In this document: positions 5,616-8,280 of the stretch, piece by piece
How the letters are laid out: every line of letters starts with the position of its first letter
Position numbering within the stretch: the stretch's first letter is position 1
DNA from: Thermaceae bacterium
Lineage (GTDB): Bacteria; Deinococcota; Deinococci; Deinococcales; Marinithermaceae
NCBI GenBank assembly: GCA_027023345.1
Contig: JALVVO010000204.1
Coordinates: forward strand, 1-8,280
DNA length: 8,280 bases
Direction of reading: 5' to 3'
Notes under the pieces: model-generated
What the model saw: the letters and a program-made list of their open reading frames with translations, nothing else
Told to the model about the DNA's origin: nothing
The model's database searches: none
Made by a program: the position numbers and the translations under genes

Positions 5616-6587
5616 GTGCAACGCCGAAGGGGTCGTCGGAGCGAAGACCACCTCGCCTTCCTGGCGCGGGTCGCCGAGCTCTACTTCGAGGAGGGGCGGA
5701 CCCAGGCGGAGATCGCCCGGGAGCTGGGGATCTCCCGCTCGGGGGTCTCTCGCCTTCTAAGCGAGGCCCGGCGGCGCGGGGTGGTGGAGATCGTGATCCA
5801 CCACCCGCTGCCCACCGACGGGGAGCTCGAGGCCGCCCTCGTCCAGCGCTTCGGCCTGAAGGACGCCCGGGTCCTGGCCGACGGCGAGGACGACTACGCC
5901 CGCATGCTCCGTCGGCTGGGGCAGCTGGCCGCCCGCTACTTCGAAGACCGGCTGCACGACGGCATGGTGGTCGGCATCTCCTGGGGCAGCGCGCTCTACG
6001 AGATGATCCGGGCGATCCGGCCCCGGGCCTCCTCCCACGTCGAGGTGGTCCAGCTCATCGGCGCCACCGGCGCCGAGGCCACCCCGGAGAGCGGCCCCAT
6101 CCTGGCCCAGCTCCTGGCCCAGCGCCTGGGCTCGAAGAGCTACCAGCTCCACGCCCCCCTGATCGTCGCCAGCGAGGCCGCCCGAAAGGCCCTGCTCGCC
6201 GACCGCCACATCCAGACGACGCTCGAGCGCGCCCGGCGGGCCGACATCGCCCTGGTCGGCATCGGCACCACCCGGGCCGGGTACTACAGCCTGGTGCGGG
6301 CGGGCTACCTCACCGAGGAGGAGGCCGCCGAGATCCGGAAAAGCGGCGCGGTGGGCGACGTCTGCGCCCAGCACTACGGCTTCGACGGCCGCTGGCTCGA
6401 CATCCCCCTGAACCGCCGGGTGATCGGGATCGACCACGAGAGCCTGAAGCGGATCGAGACCGTGATCGGGGTGGCCGGGGGCGCGGTCAAGGCCCAGGCC
6501 ATCTACGGCGCCCTCAAGGGCGGCTACGTCAACGTCCTGATCACCGACGAGGTCGCCGCCCGGCGGGTGCTGGCGATGGAGGGCTAG
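5616..6587 (+). CDS. lsrR: LsrR-like SorC/DeoR-family transcriptional repressor
   Basis: This 323-aa regulator is predicted to repress lsrACDBK and its own gene until phospho-AI-2 binds. The N-terminal helix-turn-helix spans about 29-48 (TQAEIARELGISRSGVSRLL), preceded by LARVAELYFEEG. The rest (about 60-320) is the SorC sugar-phosphate-binding domain: VVGISWGSALYEMI, VQLIGATG, ADIALVGIGTT, RKSGAVGDV, and GVAGGAVKAQAIYGALKGGYVNVLITDE, close to the E. coli LsrR stretch VGVAGGENKAEAI with MKGGYINALVTD as I recall it. The frame is open back to an ATG at 5496, but I prefer GTG 5616: it places the HTH where the family has it, gives a length near E. coli's 317 aa, and follows a TATAAT by 7 nt. The gene is divergent from lsrA. 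Its stop overlaps that of comEC. Another SorC regulator of sugar uptake is possible, but context supports LsrR. Confidence 0.9.
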   Translation: MQRRRGRRSEDHLAFLARVAELYFEEGRTQAEIARELGISRSGVSRLLSEARRRGVVEIVIHHPLPTDGELEAALVQRFGLKDARVLADGEDDYARMLRRLGQLAARYFEDRLHDGMVVGISWGSALYEMIRAIRPRASSHVEVVQLIGATGAEATPESGPILAQLLAQRLGSKSYQLHAPLIVASEAARKALLADRHIQTTLERARRADIALVGIGTTRAGYYSLVRAGYLTEEEAAEIRKSGAVGDVCAQHYGFDGRWLDIPLNRRVIGIDHESLKRIETVIGVAGGAVKAQAIYGALKGGYVNVLITDEVAARRVLAMEG

Positions 6588-6596
6588 CGGGAGCCC
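6581..6596. other. lsrR/comEC convergent stop-codon overlap with weak hairpin
   Basis: The lsrR TAG (6585-6587) and comEC TAG (6584-6586, minus strand) share the palindrome CTAG, leaving no intergenic space. A small inverted repeat, GGGCT (6581-6585) and AGCCC (6592-6596) with a 6-nt loop, surrounds it. There is no T tract on either side, so terminator function is doubtful, and the two transcripts probably run into each other. Confidence 0.4.
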
Positions 6597-8280
6597 CACC
6601 CGGGTCCGAGCCGGACGCGGATCGCCCCCTCCAGGTCGGTGCGGTGGACGCGGGCGCCGGAAGCGAGGATCCGCCGGATCGTCTCGGGGCTCGGGTGGCC
6701 GAAGGGGTTCCTGCCCACGCCGACGAGCACCACCCGGGGGCGGGCCTTTTTTAGGATGGCCTCGCCGGTGCCGTTTTCCGCCCCGTGGTGGCTCGCCACC
6801 AGGACGTCGGCGGGAAGGGCGGGGAGGCCGTCCTCGAAGCGCCGGGGCAGGTCGCCGAGGACGAGCACCGCCCGGCCCCGCCAGCGCGCCCGCACCACCA
6901 GGCTCTTCGCGTTGTCCCCCGGCGGGGCCGGGACGCGCGGGTGCCAGACCTCGAGCACGAGGGGCCCGAGCCGCACCCGGTCGCCGTAGGCGGCGACGAG
7001 GTGGGGCACGCCCGAAAGGCGGGCGGCGACGAGCGCGGGGTCGTCCTCGGGGTACTCGGGGCTCGTGAGCACCGCCCCCACCGGGTGCGCCCGGGGGATC
7101 TCGGGCGCCGCCCCGGCGTGGTCTCGGTCGGGGTGGGTGAGGACGAGGAGGTCGAGGTCGTCCACCCCCAGCGCACGGAGGGCCCGGAGCACCCGGCCCG
7201 CCGCCCACCCGGGGCCGGCGTCCAAAAGGACCTCGACCTCCCCCGGCGCCCGGAGGAGGGTGGCGTTCCCCTCGCCGACGTCGAGCTGCCAGACCTCGAG
7301 CACCGGGAAGGCCCGGGGAAGGAGGGCAAGAGCCGCCGCCAGGAAAACCACCGCCGCCGCCCGCCGCCTTGGGAGCCGGCCCCAGAGGGCGAGGACCAGG
7401 GCGGCGAGGGCGAGGTAGTAGAGCGCGAACCCGCTCGGGCCGATCGCGCCCCAGGTGAGCGCCGGCGCCCCGGCGAAGGCCTCCGCTACCCCGAGGAGGG
7501 CGCGGCCGGTGAGCTCGAGCCCCGGCGCCACCAGCCCGAGCCCCATGAGCTTCAAGAACCCGAGCGGCACGAAGACCGCGGCCAGCGGCAGGGCAAGGAG
7601 GTTCGCCACCGGGCTCAAGAGCGAAACCCGCCCGAAGGCGTCGAGCAAAAGGGGCAGGATCGCGGCCTGGGCGGCGAGGGTGGCGAGGACCCCGCCGAGG
7701 ATCCAGCGCACCCCCGCGGGGGCCCGGGCGAGGGGGCGGTAGAGCGGCGTCAGGATCAGCCCCAAGCCGGCCACCGCCAGGTAGGAGAGCCGAAAGCCCA
7801 GGTCGAAGACCGCCCAGGGGGCGAGCACCAGCTGGATCGCGAGCGCGAGGGCGAGGGCGGCGAGGATCCCCGGCTGCCCCCGGCCTAGGAAGAGCACGAC
7901 CAGCACCGCCCCCGCCATCAGCGTCGCCCGCACCAGGCTGGGGCTGGGCCCGGCCAGGGCCAGGTAGCCGGCGAGGACGACGAGGGCGAGGGGGTAGCGG
8001 GCGCGGCCGAGGGGGCGAGGAGGAGCAGGAGGAAGCCAAGCAAGAAGCCCACGTGCAGCCCGGAGAGCGCGAGCAGGTGCCCGAGCCCCGCCCGGCGGAA
8101 GGCCTCGGTCCCGGCGAGGGCCCCCCGGTCCCCCAGCACCATCGCCCGGGCCAGCCCGGCGACCGGGGGCGAGAGCCCCTCGGCGAGCCGCTCTCCCGCC
8201 CGGGCGCGGAGCCCGGCCGGCGGGCGCCAGGCGAGGAGCCGGGCGTCCGCGAGCACGGCGGTGACCCCCTTCCCCCGAAG
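6584..8280 (-). pseudogene. comEC: ComEC/Rec2 DNA-uptake channel, C-terminal part, with apparent frameshift; 5' end outside window
   Basis: ComEC forms the inner-membrane channel through which transforming single-stranded DNA enters. The first 90 visible codons (8280-8011) carry GLGHLLALSGLHVGFLLG (about 65-82), a hallmark of the competence domain. That frame then turns into non-ComEC sequence and stops at 7918-7920. The continuation (LGRARYPLALVVLAGYLAL, then GPSPSLVRATLMAG) is in another frame from 8011 to the stop at 6584-6586. It holds further membrane segments, including FDLGFRLSYLAVAGLGL and LLSPVANLLALPLAAV, and a C-terminal metallo-beta-lactamase-like domain starting near VWQLDVGEGNATLL, with THPDRDHAG (nt 7112-7138), DNAKSLVV, LVLGDLP and SHHGAENGT. 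One extra C (G on plus) at 8011-8015 would restore a single frame. Either the gene is broken, a base is missing from the sequence, or slippage occurs. A GTG at 7933 could start a shorter 449-codon ORF, but no Shine-Dalgarno is evident. Confidence 0.88.
8009..8016 (-). other. Frameshift site in comEC at a C5/G5 homopolymer
   Basis: On the coding (minus) strand the run GCCCCCTC marks the only narrow point where both frames read as ComEC: LLLLLAP before it and LGRARYPLAL after it. Adding one C gives GCC CCC CTC, reading A-P-L, and joins them. The break falls inside or next to a transmembrane helix, just after the conserved SGLHVG motif. Confidence 0.75.

Noticed and set aside
5757..8039. A 760-codon open frame on the minus strand
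   Set aside because: It is antisense to lsrR and then the third frame of comEC. Its product is a low-complexity Pro/Arg/Gly string with no family resemblance, as expected for a shadow frame in GC-rich DNA.
1..8280. CRISPR arrays, tRNAs, rRNAs, insertion sequences or phage genes
   Set aside because: No regularly spaced repeats, transposase motifs, terminal repeats or RNA-gene signatures were seen on reading both strands.

Overview
The window reads as a chromosomal segment of a very GC-rich, diderm bacterium. GTG starts, a leaderless-type promoter (TATAAT ending 7 nt before a GTG), a signal-peptidase-I type solute-binding protein without a lipobox, and a comEC competence gene would fit a Thermaceae-like (Deinococcota) genome. 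That taxonomic guess is an inference and only moderately firm.

Positions 1-5413 (minus strand) hold an Lsr-type autoinducer-2 (AI-2) uptake and phosphorylation operon in the transcription order lsrA (ATPase), lsrC and lsrD (permeases), lsrB (periplasmic AI-2 receptor), lsrK (AI-2 kinase, cut by the window edge). lsrA/lsrC and lsrC/lsrD overlap by 4 nt. A 77-nt gap precedes lsrB, and a 58-nt gap with a perfect GC-rich palindrome precedes lsrK. LsrB retains all six residues that contact AI-2 in the Salmonella receptor, so the transporter is likely a true AI-2 system rather than a generic pentose or rhamnose importer.

Positions 5414-5615 form a divergent control region. It carries a good sigma-70-type promoter for lsrA (TTGACA, 18 nt, TAGCAT), two AT-rich palindromes at or just after that promoter, a possible 15-codon leader ORF, and a TATAAT placed for leaderless transcription of lsrR. 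lsrR (5616-6587, plus strand) encodes the SorC-family repressor. The implied circuit is that LsrACDB imports AI-2, LsrK phosphorylates it, and phospho-AI-2 releases LsrR from the divergent promoters.

Positions 6584-8280 (minus strand) hold the 3' part of comEC, the DNA-uptake channel with its C-terminal metallo-beta-lactamase domain. It converges on lsrR with overlapping stop codons. As given, the comEC reading frame is broken by an apparent one-base deletion in a C5/G5 run near 8011-8015.

I see no tRNA, rRNA, CRISPR array or insertion sequence. lsrF, lsrG and luxS are not in the window; lsrF/lsrG could lie beyond position 1.
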